A DNA stretch of 64,000 nt from Solibacillus cecembensis (GTDB taxonomy: Bacteria > Bacillota > Bacilli > Bacillales_A > Planococcaceae), in contig NZ_LMBZ01000011.1 in assembly GCF_001439635.1 (NCBI RefSeq), positions 62,207-126,206 on the forward strand. The letters run 5' to 3'. The notes under the pieces are model-generated. The model worked only from the letters and a program-made list of their open reading frames with translations, was not told where the DNA came from and did not search any database. Positions 20,585-30,409 of this stretch are shown piece by piece; within the stretch, counting starts at the first letter, position 1, and the number at the start of each line of letters is the position of its first letter. The translations under genes and the position numbers were made by a program.

Positions 20585-21460
20585 CTACACTTTCTCTCGA
20601 GCATTTTTACCGAAAATACCCGATGGTCGTATAATTAAAATAAGAATTAAAATAACAAATGCGGCTGCATCGCGCCATAATGAGTAGCCTAATGCGGATA
20701 CGATTGTTTCTACGACACCTAATACTAAACCGCCGACCATTGCACCTGGAATAATGCCAATTCCACCAAGTACAGCGGCAATGAACGCTTTAATCCCTGG
20801 TAATACGCCCATCAACGGGTCAATACGTGTGTAATAAATACCAAAAATGACGCCTGCCGCACCTGCTAATGCAGAACCAATCGCAAATGTTGCAGAAATG
20901 GTATTATCAACGTTAATACCCATTAATTTCGCTGCATCTGCATCATGAGATACCGCACGCATTGCTTTTCCGATTTTTGTTTTGTGAACGATAAATTGTA
21001 ATAAAACCATTAAGAAAATAGATACAGATAAAATTAAAATAGATTGCGTACTAATTTTTACTCCTAAAATTTCAAAATTACTCGTTTCAAAAACAGTCGG
21101 ATACGCAGCTGGTGATGCTCCTCTAAAGAAGATAACCGTATATTCGATAAGTAATGAAACCCCGATTGCTGTAATTAACGCTGCTATTCGCGTTGCATTT
21201 CTTAATCGCTTATACGCAACACGTTCTATAATAACGCCAATAATTGCACATAAAGCCATTGCTAAAATTAAGGCTAAAAAGACGTTCATTTCCCAACGTG
21301 CAATGGCAAAAAAGCCAATAAAGGCACCTAGCATAAATACGTCACCGTGTGCGAAGTTGATTAATTTAATAATCCCGTATACCATCGTATAGCCTAGTGC
21401 AATAAGCGCGTAGATACTACCGAGTGAAATACCATTAACAAGTTGTTGGATCCATTCCAT
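20585..21460 (-). CDS. livH: Branched-chain amino acid ABC transporter permease LivH
   Basis: Second permease subunit, forming a heterodimer with LivM. GYTMVYGIIKLINFAHGDVFMLGAF and the coupling loop GKAMRAVSHDADAAKLMGINV are conserved (quoted in part). The start is the ATG at 21458-21460 after AAGGAGTG, giving 291 aa that begin MEWIQQLVNGISLG. A terminator separates it from the binding-protein gene, so expression of livHMGF depends on read-through. Confidence 0.95.
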   Translation of the reverse strand: MEWIQQLVNGISLGSIYALIALGYTMVYGIIKLINFAHGDVFMLGAFIGFFAIARWEMNVFLALILAMALCAIIGVIIERVAYKRLRNATRIAALITAIGVSLLIEYTVIFFRGASPAAYPTVFETSNFEILGVKISTQSILILSVSIFLMVLLQFIVHKTKIGKAMRAVSHDADAAKLMGINVDNTISATFAIGSALAGAAGVIFGIYYTRIDPLMGVLPGIKAFIAAVLGGIGIIPGAMVGGLVLGVVETIVSALGYSLWRDAAAFVILILILIIRPSGIFGKNAREKV

Positions 21461-21499
21461 AAATTTCACTCCTTTGTGTATGATGAAATATGACACTAT

Positions 21500-21531
21500 A
21501 ATAAAAAGGGAGGGCTAGTTCGCCCTCCCTT
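21500..21531 (-). terminator. Attenuating terminator between livJ and livH
   Basis: AAGGGAGGGC and GCCCTCCCTT form a perfect 10-bp stem on the minus strand followed by TTTATT. Its position inside the operon would give higher levels of the binding protein than of the membrane and ATPase subunits. Confidence 0.88.
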
Positions 21532-21543
21532 ACTTGTACAGAA

Positions 21544-22755
21544 TTAAGGATTAACTTTAGAGTTGAACTGTTGTTTGCCATCTACGAATTCCAGAACTGT
21601 AGCAGATTTTACTGGATTATGGAATTCATCTACTGTGAAGGTACCGGTAATTAAGCTTAAATCTTTCGTTGCAGCAAGTTGTTTTTGAATGGCTTCACCT
21701 GTAATATCTCCATCTACACGTTTAATGGCATCAACAATGAAATAAATTGAATCATAGCCTAGAGCGTGGAATGCATTTGGTGCTTCTTTATATTTTCCTT
21801 TGAATGCTTCAACGAATTTTTGAATGCTCGCATCAGGATCTTCAGAAGAATAATGATTTGTAATGTATGTGTTATTTAATGCTTTGGCACCTGCTAAATC
21901 AATTAACGTTGGTGAATCCCAACCATCTGCCCCCATTAATGGAACATCAATGCCAAGATCACGCGCTTGCTTAACAATTAAGCCAACCTCTTCGTAATAA
22001 CCTGGAATGAACACGAAGTCGGGGTTTTTCCCTTTAATATTTGTTAATGTTGATTTGAAATCAACATCCTTTGCAACATATGCCTCTTCAGCAACGACTG
22101 TACCGCCATTTGCTAACACCGTTTCTTTAAATGAAGCAGCTAAGCCTTTTGCGTAATCCGATGCATTATCCGCATAAATTGCTACATTTTTCGCCCCTAA
22201 ATCTTTCGTTGCAAAGTTTGCCGCTACTGTCCCTTGGAACGGATCGATGAAGCATGTACGGAACGCAAATTCATTTACCGAACCGTTGTCATTTACCGTT
22301 ACATTTGGTGCAGTACCTGATCCTGTTACAATTGGAACCTTATATTTATTCGCAATTTCAACTGTCGCTAAAGCGTTACCCGAAGTAGCTGGTGCAAGCA
22401 TTGCTACTACTTGTTCCTTTTCAGCTAAACGAATTGCGGCTGTCGTTGCTTCAGAGTTCTCTGATTTATTATCAACTGTAATTAATTCAAGTTGCTTACC
22501 ATCAATACCGCCCGCTGCATTGATTTCTTCGATGGCAAGTTTGGCACCATCACCAATTGAAGAACCATAAGATGCTACACCACCTGATAGTTCTAAGTTT
22601 GCACCGATTTTAATAACATCACCTGATGCAGAATTACCGCTCCCACCTGAAGAACTCGTATCCTCATCCGTATTACATCCAGCTAGAGCACCTGTTAGTA
22701 AAGCAGTTGCCATAAATAGAGAGCCGTACTTTTTCATTTTGTTTTTCTGTGTCAT
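21544..22755 (-). CDS. livJ: Branched-chain amino acid ABC transporter substrate-binding lipoprotein
   Basis: Captures leucine, isoleucine or valine outside the membrane for LivHMGF. A lipoprotein signal is clear: a basic start, a hydrophobic stretch and lipobox GALAGC (Cys26 lipidated), then a Ser/Gly-rich linker. The mature part begins IKIGANLELSGGVASYG, typical of the periplasmic-binding-protein type I Leu/Ile/Val family. The ATG follows GGGGGG by 7 bases. It heads the operon and is followed by the attenuator hairpin. Confidence 0.94.
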   Translation of the reverse strand: MTQKNKMKKYGSLFMATALLTGALAGCNTDEDTSSSGGSGNSASGDVIKIGANLELSGGVASYGSSIGDGAKLAIEEINAAGGIDGKQLELITVDNKSENSEATTAAIRLAEKEQVVAMLAPATSGNALATVEIANKYKVPIVTGSGTAPNVTVNDNGSVNEFAFRTCFIDPFQGTVAANFATKDLGAKNVAIYADNASDYAKGLAASFKETVLANGGTVVAEEAYVAKDVDFKSTLTNIKGKNPDFVFIPGYYEEVGLIVKQARDLGIDVPLMGADGWDSPTLIDLAGAKALNNTYITNHYSSEDPDASIQKFVEAFKGKYKEAPNAFHALGYDSIYFIVDAIKRVDGDITGEAIQKQLAATKDLSLITGTFTVDEFHNPVKSATVLEFVDGKQQFNSKVNP

Positions 22756-23014
22756 TAAAATTCCCCCCGAATACTAGAGTTGTTAGATATTTCAGATAAT
22801 TATACCTAATACTTACCATCTTAACAATCTATTTTTTTAATTTTCTGAACAAAAGAATCGTGACCTTTGACATCCATTTATTCTAACTTCTGTATTGTAA
22901 TCGAAACTTTATTTTTAGTCTAGTGTGATTTTTCTGTATATTTAGTATTTTCTAACTAAAACTATTGTACCCTTACTATTCTTGCAGACTCCTTCATATA
23001 TGACGGGCATTCAT

Positions 23015-23614
23015 TTACGAAATTCGAAATACAATAATTCGTTCATTTTCATTTTTTTCATCCGCTAATTTAACTTCTACAAGACAATTTAAGGCTAATT
23101 CTTGCTGCAAATAGAGCATGTATTCTGGAGCAGGATAATACAAAATAATATCAATCACTCGCTTTTTCCGTTCCAATGAATCCAAAATATGATTCATCAC
23201 CTGCCGAAAAACATGAATCGAGAATGGATTAAAGAAAAAAAATACATTATCTTTATCAGCTATTTTATAAGTTTCTGCTAGTTGATTAATAAATTGAATT
23301 GATGCACCATTCTTTTTATTTTTCTTTAAATATTGATCGCAGTTATGCTCGGCCTCTACAAAAAACTTTTGATCCATTTCAATTCCGACTACTGGTATTT
23401 GAAATTGGTCGTGCACGTAAATAGGTACACGTCCTTTTCCGCAGCCGATATCAACAAGACATGCATTTTCAGGTAATATGTAATGCTCAAATAATTGGTC
23501 CAATCCGCTATAAGGTGTTGGCTCATAGCGGTGGTACTGTGCTAATTTTGGAAAACCATACTGAAAGCCCGATGTATTAATATTTAATTGTTTTTCATAT
23601 TGCTGCTCATTCAT
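23015..23614 (-). CDS. Class I SAM-dependent methyltransferase, target unknown
   Basis: A 199-aa cytosolic methyltransferase. Motif I reads LVDIGCGKGRVPIY, the acidic residue after beta-2 appears as GIEMD, and motif IV is FFFFNPFS. The N-terminal third (FPKLAQYHRYEPTPYSGLDQLFE) is conserved in uncharacterised Bacillales proteins. The NPF motif IV suggests an N-methyltransferase-like pocket, but the substrate cannot be called. The gene is 10 bases after ogt in the same direction, so the two are probably co-transcribed. Confidence 0.75.
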   Translation of the reverse strand: MNEQQYEKQLNINTSGFQYGFPKLAQYHRYEPTPYSGLDQLFEHYILPENACLVDIGCGKGRVPIYVHDQFQIPVVGIEMDQKFFVEAEHNCDQYLKKNKKNGASIQFINQLAETYKIADKDNVFFFFNPFSIHVFRQVMNHILDSLERKKRVIDIILYYPAPEYMLYLQQELALNCLVEVKLADEKNENERIIVFRIS

Positions 23615-23624
23615 TTAACCAATC

Positions 23625-24098
23625 CTATTCTTTCGCCGTTTTTTTCTCATGTTCAAGCAGCCATTCTTTTCGCCATAGACCGCCTCCATAACCTGTTAGT
23701 TTACCATTCGCACCAATAATACGATGACATGGCACAATGATACTTATGGGATTTTTTCCATTCGTTGTTCCTACTGCACGTACAGCCTTTTCATTGCCTA
23801 CTTTAATTGCAATATCTTTATAAGATTCGGTTTTGGCAAAAGGTACTGTCGTTAAAGCAGTCCAAACATTTTTTTGAAATTCTGTGCCATTCATTTCATA
23901 TAGAACGTTGAATTCCGTACGCTCACCGTTAAAATATTGTATTAGTTGATCATAGCAATCCTTTAATACAGCTGGTGTTTCACCCGTTTGTTCATAAATT
24001 GCTTGCTCTCGTTCGGCAAAAAGTACCGATGTAATCGCGTTCTCTGTGCTCGTAATTTCAACTATGCCAAGTGGTGATGGAAAATCTAATTTGTACAT
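23625..24098 (-). CDS. ogt: Methylated-DNA--protein-cysteine S-methyltransferase
   Basis: Repairs O6-alkylguanine by transferring the alkyl group to its own cysteine. The active-site motif IIVPCHRIIGANGKLTGYGGG is present (Cys in PCHR), with the helix-turn-helix segment (AVRAVGTTNGKNP) before it. At 157 aa it matches the Ogt/AdaB single-domain type. A good SD region precedes the ATG at 24098. Confidence 0.95.
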   Translation of the reverse strand: MYKLDFPSPLGIVEITSTENAITSVLFAEREQAIYEQTGETPAVLKDCYDQLIQYFNGERTEFNVLYEMNGTEFQKNVWTALTTVPFAKTESYKDIAIKVGNEKAVRAVGTTNGKNPISIIVPCHRIIGANGKLTGYGGGLWRKEWLLEHEKKTAKE

Positions 24099-24204
24099 AT
24101 CTTTTCCTCCGTTTAAATACGTCTTATTTTAAGTATTTTACTAAATTTCAGTTCTTTAATATACTGATTGTGCATTAGTGTGCTATACGATTCCTTCTTC
24201 AATA

Positions 24205-24250
24205 CAAAAAAAGAGCCTTTAATCTTATGTATGATTAAAGGTCCTCTCTA
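24205..24250 (-). terminator. Terminator after mqo
   Basis: GACCTTTAATC and GATTAAAGGCTC form a near-perfect stem on the minus strand, followed by TTTTTTT. Confidence 0.88.
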
Positions 24251-24262
24251 TTTTATAACGAA

Positions 24263-25747
24263 CTAGTTCTTGTGTAAGCCTAATGTTTCAGCTGTTGAAG
24301 CGTGAACTTGTTTAATCAGTTCTGGATTTTCAGCAAGTTTCTTACCATATGAAGGAATCATTTCTTTAAGCTTTGGTTCCCACTTCTTCATTTCCTCTGG
24401 GAAACATTGTTTGATTACCTTTATCATAACCGAAACTGCTGTTGAAGCACCCGGAGATGCACCAAGTAATGCTGCGATTGAGCCATCTTGTGCACTTACA
24501 ACTTCTGTACCGAATTGTAATGTACCTTTACCAGCGTCTGTATCTTTAATTACTTGTACACGTTGACCAGCTACGATTACTTCCCAATCTTCACTCTTCG
24601 CTCCTGGAACGAAACTACGTAATTCTTCAACACGTTTTTCTTTTGATAATAATACTTGACCGATTAAATAGCTTGTTAAGTCCATATTTTTCGCACCGCA
24701 AGCTAATAATGTAACTAAGTTATGTGGCTTTACAGTTGCAATTAAATCCATGTTTGAACCTGTTTTTAAGAATTTAGGTGAGAATCCTGCAAATGGGCCA
24801 AATAATAATGACTTTTTACCATCGATATAACGTGTATCTAAGTGAGGTACTGACATTGGTGGTGCACCAACTGCCGCTTTACCATACACTTTTGCGTGAT
24901 GTTGTTCGACGATTTCTTGATTGTTACATACTAAGAATAGACCACTAATAGGGAATCCACCGATATGCTTACTTTCAGGAATACCTGTTTTTTGTAGTAA
25001 CTCTAAGCTACCACCACCAGCACCTAAGAATATAAACTTAGCTGAATGATACTCCATTTTATGCGTCTCTTTGTCATGTACTTTCACTTCCCAAGAACCG
25101 TCTGGCAAGCGTTTTATACCTTTAACGCTATGGTTATAATTCACATCTGCATCTTGGCTTTGTAAATTCGTGATTAACATACGCGTTAATGCACCGAAGT
25201 TTACATCCGTACCTGAATCGATTTTTGTAGCTGCAATCGGTTCGCTTGATTTACGATCGTTCATAATTAATGGAATCCATTGTTTTAATGTCGCTGCATC
25301 CTCTGAGTATTCCATTCCTTTAAATAGAGGGTTTGCAATCATTGTTTCATGACGCTTTTTTAAATACTCAACATTTTTTTCCCCTTGAACCATACTCATA
25401 TGAGGTATTGGCATAATGAAATCTTGAGGATTTTTAATTTGTTCATTTTTCACAAGATGTGACCAAAATTGTAGTGAATCTTGGAATTGTTCATTTACTG
25501 CAATTGCTTTTGTAATATCAATAGAGCCATCTGACTTTTCACTTGTATAGTTAAGCTCACATAATGCAGCATGTCCTGTACCTGCATTGTTTAATTCGTG
25601 AGAGCTTTCCTCTCCTGCTTTACCTAACTGCTCAAATACTGTGATTTTCCATTCGGGTGCTAATTCTTTAAGCATTGTACCTAAAGTCGCACTCATAATA
25701 CCGGCACCAATTAAAATAACGTCTGATTTAATATGCTTGTTACTCAT
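24263..25747 (-). CDS. mqo: Malate:quinone oxidoreductase
   Basis: FAD-dependent, membrane-associated oxidation of malate to oxaloacetate with electron transfer to quinone, in the TCA cycle. The N-terminal dinucleotide-binding motif is [36 protein letters not shown] is an Mqo signature. At 494 aa it has the normal length. A catabolite-responsive element lies 42 bases upstream of the start, fitting carbon catabolite control of a TCA enzyme. Confidence 0.95.
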   Translation of the reverse strand: MSNKHIKSDVILIGAGIMSATLGTMLKELAPEWKITVFEQLGKAGEESSHELNNAGTGHAALCELNYTSEKSDGSIDITKAIAVNEQFQDSLQFWSHLVKNEQIKNPQDFIMPIPHMSMVQGEKNVEYLKKRHETMIANPLFKGMEYSEDAATLKQWIPLIMNDRKSSEPIAATKIDSGTDVNFGALTRMLITNLQSQDADVNYNHSVKGIKRLPDGSWEVKVHDKETHKMEYHSAKFIFLGAGGGSLELLQKTGIPESKHIGGFPISGLFLVCNNQEIVEQHHAKVYGKAAVGAPPMSVPHLDTRYIDGKKSLLFGPFAGFSPKFLKTGSNMDLIATVKPHNLVTLLACGAKNMDLTSYLIGQVLLSKEKRVEELRSFVPGAKSEDWEVIVAGQRVQVIKDTDAGKGTLQFGTEVVSAQDGSIAALLGASPGASTAVSVMIKVIKQCFPEEMKKWEPKLKEMIPSYGKKLAENPELIKQVHASTAETLGLHKN

Positions 25748-25788
25748 ATTTACCTTCCCTTATATATATATTACGATTTGCAGAAATA

Positions 25789-25803
25789 ATGTAAGCGCTC
25801 ACT
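25789..25803 (-). promoter_or_regulatory. Candidate CcpA binding site (cre) upstream of mqo
   Basis: ATGTAAGCGCTCACT matches the consensus WTGNAANCGNWNNCW at every defined position. It lies in the mqo leader or promoter region. The stretch 25804-26048 has no supported gene. Confidence 0.6.
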
Positions 25804-26048
25804 TTAATGTTCGACTAAAAAAATAATTGCGCCTATTTTTTTCTGTATCATTTTTTAACTCATTGTAGTGTAACACAATTGTTAAAAGATTAAAATATAT
25901 TCAGGTTGGCTTAGTACTAAGCTATTGAAAAGCTTACTAATTTCAAGAAATCTCTAGCAATTGTGAGCATTTTTTGTATTGGAAGAATACATGGAATTTA
26001 TTTTCCGTTAAAAGTAAAAAACGGATTCGTTATAGCTTCTATTTTTTT

Positions 26049-26597
26049 CTATATCGATTTCCCTATATATTTTGAAAATCCTGCATAGCGATTATTCTTT
26101 TTTGCACGCTTCACAATCCATTTAAAAATCCTGCGTTGTAGCCAAAACGGAATACCTACAATTAGCGTATTTTGCATCGATAATATTAACGCCGTATGTG
26201 CTATTTCCTTTGGGTTTCCCTTTTTATCGACTAATCCATTATCAATTAAGCCATAGTGAATTCGAACTGATTACTCAAATTGACTGGGCGGTGTTAGACG
26301 CACACGAAAAACAACTGGTTCATCGTGATTATTTGTAAATGTATGCGGCGTTTTAAGGGCTGCTATACGACGATCGCCTGGCATTAAAACATGCTGCTCT
26401 TTCCCTAACGTAACTGTTAATCTACCTGAAATGACTTCAAACTCTTCTTCAAACTCATCATGTATATGTAGAGGTGGTCCGTCTCCTTGAGGTGGTAATG
26501 ACACTTCAATATACAAGTAACGACCATTTGTTTCTTCTGCCGTTTCTATAAATGTAATTTGTTCACCTGTCACTTTATTTTTTACTGTACGTTGCAT
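26049..26597 (-). pseudogene. Cupin domain protein interrupted by one in-frame stop codon
   Basis: The frame from 26597 encodes a 108-aa cupin (HIHDEFEEEFEVISG with metal-type His/Glu ligands, then PGDRRIAALKTPHTF) and meets a TAA at 26271-26273. The same frame continues past it without any other stop to a TAG at 26049-26051, giving 73 more sense codons. These read SVRIHYGLIDNGLVDKKGNP and end in a basic tail, matching the C-terminal extension seen in related Bacillus cupin proteins. A single CAA-to-TAA change at codon 109 would explain this. The truncated cupin could still fold; function unknown. Confidence 0.82.
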
Positions 26598-26690
26598 ATT
26601 TCCGCTCCCTTTTCCAAATAACTTTTATATTACTATTTGGTATATACGAAATAAAGATGATTACAAGGGCATTCAACATCTTTCTAACCT

Positions 26691-26733
26691 AAAAAAATCT
26701 GTACAGGCATTTGATTTCACCTGTACAGATTTT
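26691..26733 (-). terminator. Terminator after the LURP-one-related gene
   Basis: AATCTGTACAGG and CCTGTACAGATT pair perfectly over 12 bp on the minus strand and are followed by TTTTT. Confidence 0.9.
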
Positions 26734-26744
26734 CAGAACATCCT

Positions 26745-27233
26745 TTAAGCCGAGGAAGAAGCCGCTTGGTCCGCTTTCACACAATCAATGGCCACAACAA
26801 TCGCAATAATTATAGTCTCCATCTCATCATTTAAAATATCGACCTTATAGCTATCACCCCATGTGAACCATTCCTTGCTCACCTTGCCAATAACTTCTCC
26901 ATGCTGCAGCACTTGAAAATTCATGTCCCACCAGTTCCCATTAATTTCGATGCCTGCTGCTTCAATCGTATAGCGTGCCTTGAAAAGTGAAAATTCCTTT
27001 TGGATTGTCAGCACTTCTCGACCATTTACCTCAACAAAAAACTTTGGTAAGAAGCTAAATACTTTTTTCGTAATGAGCGCGACTTCATCTCTCGTTGCAT
27101 TGAAAATCGAAAACGTTTTTGGAATTTGCATGAAGCTGCCTTCCACGTAATATCGGTCATTTTCCTGCTGATCCTTTACCGTAAACTTACCACCAAGACT
27201 GAACACCTTTTGTTTAATATAAAGTTGCTTCAT
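26745..27233 (-). CDS. LURP-one-related (DUF567, YxjI-like) protein
   Basis: A 162-aa beta-barrel-type protein related to phospholipid scramblases and plant LURP-one. It starts MKQLYIKQKVFSLGGKFTVKD, the typical opening, and repeats the pattern of aromatic beta-strands (FNATRDEVALITKKVFSFLPKF, quoted in part); the C-terminal hydrophobic helix (METIIIAIVVAID) is also typical. The ATG at 27231-27233 follows AAGGGGG by eight bases. The cellular role is unknown. Confidence 0.85.
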   Translation of the reverse strand: MKQLYIKQKVFSLGGKFTVKDQQENDRYYVEGSFMQIPKTFSIFNATRDEVALITKKVFSFLPKFFVEVNGREVLTIQKEFSLFKARYTIEAAGIEINGNWWDMNFQVLQHGEVIGKVSKEWFTWGDSYKVDILNDEMETIIIAIVVAIDCVKADQAASSSA

Positions 27234-27329
27234 AAAATACGCCCCCTTCAATTTAACAAAACCGTCGTGCTTTACTTTCCCTTTATACAATTACGAGCGA
27301 ACATATAAAAAGATTCAAAAATTTTACAT

Positions 27330-28232
27330 TTAGAAAATAACTTTCACAAAACGATTAATGAGATGATCGATTTCTTCTTGCTTTGGAATGAGTGCCATCC
27401 AGTCATTTGGAATATTTAATTCCTCATAATAAATACCCGCAAGGCCACCTGTAATTGCAGCAATTGTATCCGTATCATTGCCTAAATGCACCGCTTTGAA
27501 AATGGCATCATAATAGCTTTCACTATTCAACAAACTCCAATAAACCGCTTCAAGTGTATGAATGACATAACCATTACTTTGAATATCCTCTCGTGATAAC
27601 GCAGCAATATTCAAGATTCGTTCAAAATGGACCATTTCTTCAGGGTACTCATTCAATTTAATAAGTAGCTGTTCATTTGCACGTGCTAAGCTAGCTTCCA
27701 ATGACAAGTCGTCCATTAACGCATGCACCATATATGTATAATGGAAACAACAAAGTGTCGAACGAATATGCCCGTGTGTTAATGTTGCATAATCCTTTAC
27801 ATAGCGATCCTCAATTGCACGTCCATAGCTATAAAGGGCAATTGGAAGAATGCGCATAAGAGCACCATTGCCATTGCATTGATCATCATCTTTTGCTGCT
27901 TCAAAAAGTCCCTTTGTTTCCCATCTGCTAATAACTTCTGCAATCGTCATGCCAACATCAAATGCGGGTTCATCATTGTATGACCAGTGTCCACGATAGA
28001 CCCAATTACAAAAAGCACGTTTTAAATCGGCAATGGATGTATCTTCAATTAAATGCTGTATCGTAATAAGCGTCATCGCACTATCATCCGACCATGTTCC
28101 AGCTGGTACATCCCAACATCCATAGCCAATCATGTCATGAATTTCAAAAGAATCTCGCTCCATAAACTCCATCGGTACACCATACGCATCACCGATAATA
28201 AATCCCCATAATGCTCGTTTTCGTTTATTCAT
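27330..28232 (-). CDS. ADP-ribosylglycohydrolase family protein
   Basis: Probable hydrolase removing ADP-ribose from modified targets, with two magnesium ions. Metal-ligand motifs are visible: GDAYGVPMEF at the N-terminus, GTWSDDSAMTL, and HLGNDTDTIAAITGGLAG near the C-terminus. The start is the ATG at 28230-28232 after GGAGGTG, giving 300 aa; the upstream extension has no similarity. No toxin-like ADP-ribosyltransferase gene is adjacent, so the target (protein, DNA or small molecule) is open. Confidence 0.88.
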   Translation of the reverse strand: MNKRKRALWGFIIGDAYGVPMEFMERDSFEIHDMIGYGCWDVPAGTWSDDSAMTLITIQHLIEDTSIADLKRAFCNWVYRGHWSYNDEPAFDVGMTIAEVISRWETKGLFEAAKDDDQCNGNGALMRILPIALYSYGRAIEDRYVKDYATLTHGHIRSTLCCFHYTYMVHALMDDLSLEASLARANEQLLIKLNEYPEEMVHFERILNIAALSREDIQSNGYVIHTLEAVYWSLLNSESYYDAIFKAVHLGNDTDTIAAITGGLAGIYYEELNIPNDWMALIPKQEEIDHLINRFVKVIF

Positions 28233-28404
28233 ATGTATGCACCTCCATTCATTACTCAAAAATATTGTATTGAGTATTCCGTTTATTTCTTTTGTGTTCA
28301 TTTTACCAAAATTAGTATTTCAATACGATGCTTTTGTCAATGAATGATTGAAAATGTCATAATAGGTGTATCGGCAACATTAATGAAAGTTAGGGAGATT
28401 TAAT

Positions 28405-28728
28405 ATGCATAAAGATAACAACAACTTAGATGTCGTCTATCTTACAAATTCAAATGAACGCTTAAGACATCCTTTTTATAAGAAACAATTCGTTTTTACA
28501 GGGGCTCTTTCTACAATGACTCGGTCGGAAGCTGCAAAAAGAGTGAATGCCTACGGGGGAATTTTACAAGGTGCTGTTACAGCAGAAACCGATTTCGTTA
28601 TACTCGGAAATAAACGTCGTGGTATAAGCACAAAACAGCAAAAAGCAGAACAACTAATTGATCTTGGCATTGATCTTCAATTGCTTGTTGAAGATGATTT
28701 TCTGTGGTTACTTTCGATGGAAAATTAG
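28405..28728 (+). CDS. Stand-alone BRCT domain protein
   Basis: A 107-aa protein whose residues 27-103 form a BRCT domain of the bacterial DNA ligase LigA type (FVFTGALSTMTRSEAAKR, then AYGGILQGAVTAETDFVILG). No nuclease or ligase domain is attached. SD AGGGAG precedes the ATG. Such small BRCT proteins occur in Firmicutes; a role in DNA metabolism is an inference from the domain. Confidence 0.85.
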   Translation: MHKDNNNLDVVYLTNSNERLRHPFYKKQFVFTGALSTMTRSEAAKRVNAYGGILQGAVTAETDFVILGNKRRGISTKQQKAEQLIDLGIDLQLLVEDDFLWLLSMEN

Positions 28729-28759
28729 TAAAGTTTGCCCAATGCTGTTTTTAAAATAG

Positions 28760-28792
28760 AAAAAAGCCGATTCTAACTATCCCGAATCGGCT
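28760..28792 (-). terminator. Terminator between the BRCT gene and the 63-aa gene
   Basis: AGCCGATTC and GAATCGGCT form a 9-bp stem followed on the minus strand by TTTTTT. On the plus strand the tail is AAATAC, so it mainly serves the minus-strand operon. Confidence 0.85.
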
Positions 28793-28800
28793 AAATACAG

Positions 28801-28992
28801 TTATTTCTGTAGGCGTTCTAAATCTTGATAATCTCTAATATACGGACCATCGCTTGCAACAAATGAGTGGTACACTGCCTTAATTGCAAAGCTTTTTTCT
28901 AAGCCCATTTCTGCTTTTAATCTTTTTAGCTCGTCATGTAACTCACGATGCTCATTAATAAGTTTTAGCATAATTGTTTTATTATATTTCAT
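28801..28992 (-). CDS. Small helical protein, unknown function
   Basis: A 63-aa protein, largely charged helix (LINEHRELHDELKRLKAEMG), followed by FAIKAVYHSFVASDGPYIRD. A good SD (AAAGGATCA) lies 6 bases before the ATG; the gene is 14 bases after the rRNA methyltransferase gene and ends just before a strong terminator, so it is probably the second gene of that transcript. No family was recognised. Confidence 0.6.
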   Translation of the reverse strand: MKYNKTIMLKLINEHRELHDELKRLKAEMGLEKSFAIKAVYHSFVASDGPYIRDYQDLERLQK

Positions 28993-29006
28993 AATTATTG
29001 ATCCTT

Positions 29007-30203
29007 TTAGTTTATGACTTGAATGATTACAACTTTTAAATAGTTAAATTCCGGGAAGTTATGTGGTACAACAAAATCCTCTGGTAGCTGATGTTGTTCT
29101 ATAATTTTATATTGTGTATCTGCATCTTTAAACGCTTTATCAATAAATGTTTTAAACTTTTTCATGTCAAAGCTCGCGTTATTCGTTGAAGCAATAATGA
29201 TACCGTGATCATTCGTAATCGCAAGTGCATCTGTTAATAGCTTCGGATAATCTTTTGCTGTACTGAATGTCATTTTCTTTGTACGTGCAAAACTCGGTGG
29301 ATCTAGTACGACAACATCAAACTTCAAATCATGACGCTTTGCATAACTAAAGTAATCAAATACATTCATTACCTTAATATCTTGTGACTCATAGTCAATT
29401 TCATTCACTGAAAATTGTTCAATTGTTTTAGACAAGCTGCGTTTCGCTAAATCAACACTCGTCGTACCTGATGCGCCACCTAGTGCTGCTGCTACCGAAA
29501 AGGCACCTGTATATGAGAATGTATTTAACACCGTTTTATCCATTGAGAATTGATTGCGTAGTGCTTTACGAACATTACGTTGATCTAGGAAAATACCAGT
29601 CATCGCCCCGTCGTTTAAATCAACCGCAAAGTTCATGCCATTTTCTAAAACGATTAATGGGAAGTCCCCTTTTTCACCAGATACATAATCATCTTGCTCC
29701 ACATATTGGCCGTTTGTATTGAAGCGTAATTTTTCATAAATACCGCGCGTATTAAGTGCCTTATTTAATGCTTCATACACTACATCACGGAAAGCATAAA
29801 TCCCTTCACTATACCAACTCACCATATAAAACCCATTGAAGAAATCGATTGTTAAACCACCAACGCCATCACCTTCTCCGTTAAATACACGGAAAGCAGT
29901 CGTGTCTTCTGATGCAAAAAAATCTGCACGTTTTTCAGCCGCTTCACGAATCTTTTTCGTAAAGAAACGCACATCAATTACTTCTTTTTGTTTGCGGGAT
30001 AGTACCCAACCAATGCCTTTATTTTGCTCACCATAATAGCCTGTCGCAATATAACCGCCTTGTGCATCGAGTAGTTGTACAATTGTTCCTTCTGCAATCG
30101 CCACTTCTGGCATATCAACCGCTTCTTTTAAAATAAGCGGATAACCATTCGTCATTTGCTTAATAAATTTTGGATTTACATATAATTCACGTATCTGTTC
30201 CAT
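29007..30203 (-). CDS. Class I SAM-dependent rRNA methyltransferase (RlmI/YwbD-like)
   Basis: Probable 23S rRNA cytosine-5 methyltransferase. An N-terminal PUA-like domain (about residues 1-80) is followed by an EEHEE-type subdomain and a Rossmann domain with LNTFSYTGAFSVAAALGGA (motif I) and VVLDPPSFART (motif IV). ALNDGAMTGIFLDQR-like sequence (DLNDGAMTGIFLDQR) is characteristic of the RlmI family. At 398 aa the length is normal. The modified position in this organism cannot be read from the sequence. Confidence 0.88.
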   Translation of the reverse strand: MEQIRELYVNPKFIKQMTNGYPLILKEAVDMPEVAIAEGTIVQLLDAQGGYIATGYYGEQNKGIGWVLSRKQKEVIDVRFFTKKIREAAEKRADFFASEDTTAFRVFNGEGDGVGGLTIDFFNGFYMVSWYSEGIYAFRDVVYEALNKALNTRGIYEKLRFNTNGQYVEQDDYVSGEKGDFPLIVLENGMNFAVDLNDGAMTGIFLDQRNVRKALRNQFSMDKTVLNTFSYTGAFSVAAALGGASGTTSVDLAKRSLSKTIEQFSVNEIDYESQDIKVMNVFDYFSYAKRHDLKFDVVVLDPPSFARTKKMTFSTAKDYPKLLTDALAITNDHGIIIASTNNASFDMKKFKTFIDKAFKDADTQYKIIEQHQLPEDFVVPHNFPEFNYLKVVIIQVIN

Positions 30204-30324
30204 CGAGTCATCCTCACTGTTTCATAATCTATCTATTATGGCATGTTTTTCAGGGAAAAGCGAAATTGATTCTATTGAAAGTACATATGGCTATTATCAT
30301 AAAACAGCTATCTTTTTTGTTGTA

Positions 30325-30373
30325 CAAAAAAAGTGTACATCAAAGCGGAATGACCGTTTTAATTTACACTTTT
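30325..30373 (-). terminator. Probable terminator after pdxS
   Basis: AAAAGTGTA and TACACTTTT form an outer stem, with AAACGG/CCGCTTT pairing inside, followed on the minus strand by TTTTTTT. Confidence 0.7.
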
Positions 30374-30380
30374 AACATAC

Positions 30381-30408
30381 TATTTATTTATTTATTTATT
30401 TATTTATT
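30381..30408. repeat. Tetranucleotide microsatellite (TATT)7
   Basis: Seven uninterrupted TATT units (28 bases) end two bases before the pdxS stop codon. Such tracts can change length by slippage; here it lies in the 3' untranslated region between the stop and the terminator. Confidence 0.95.
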
Positions 30409-30409
30409 A

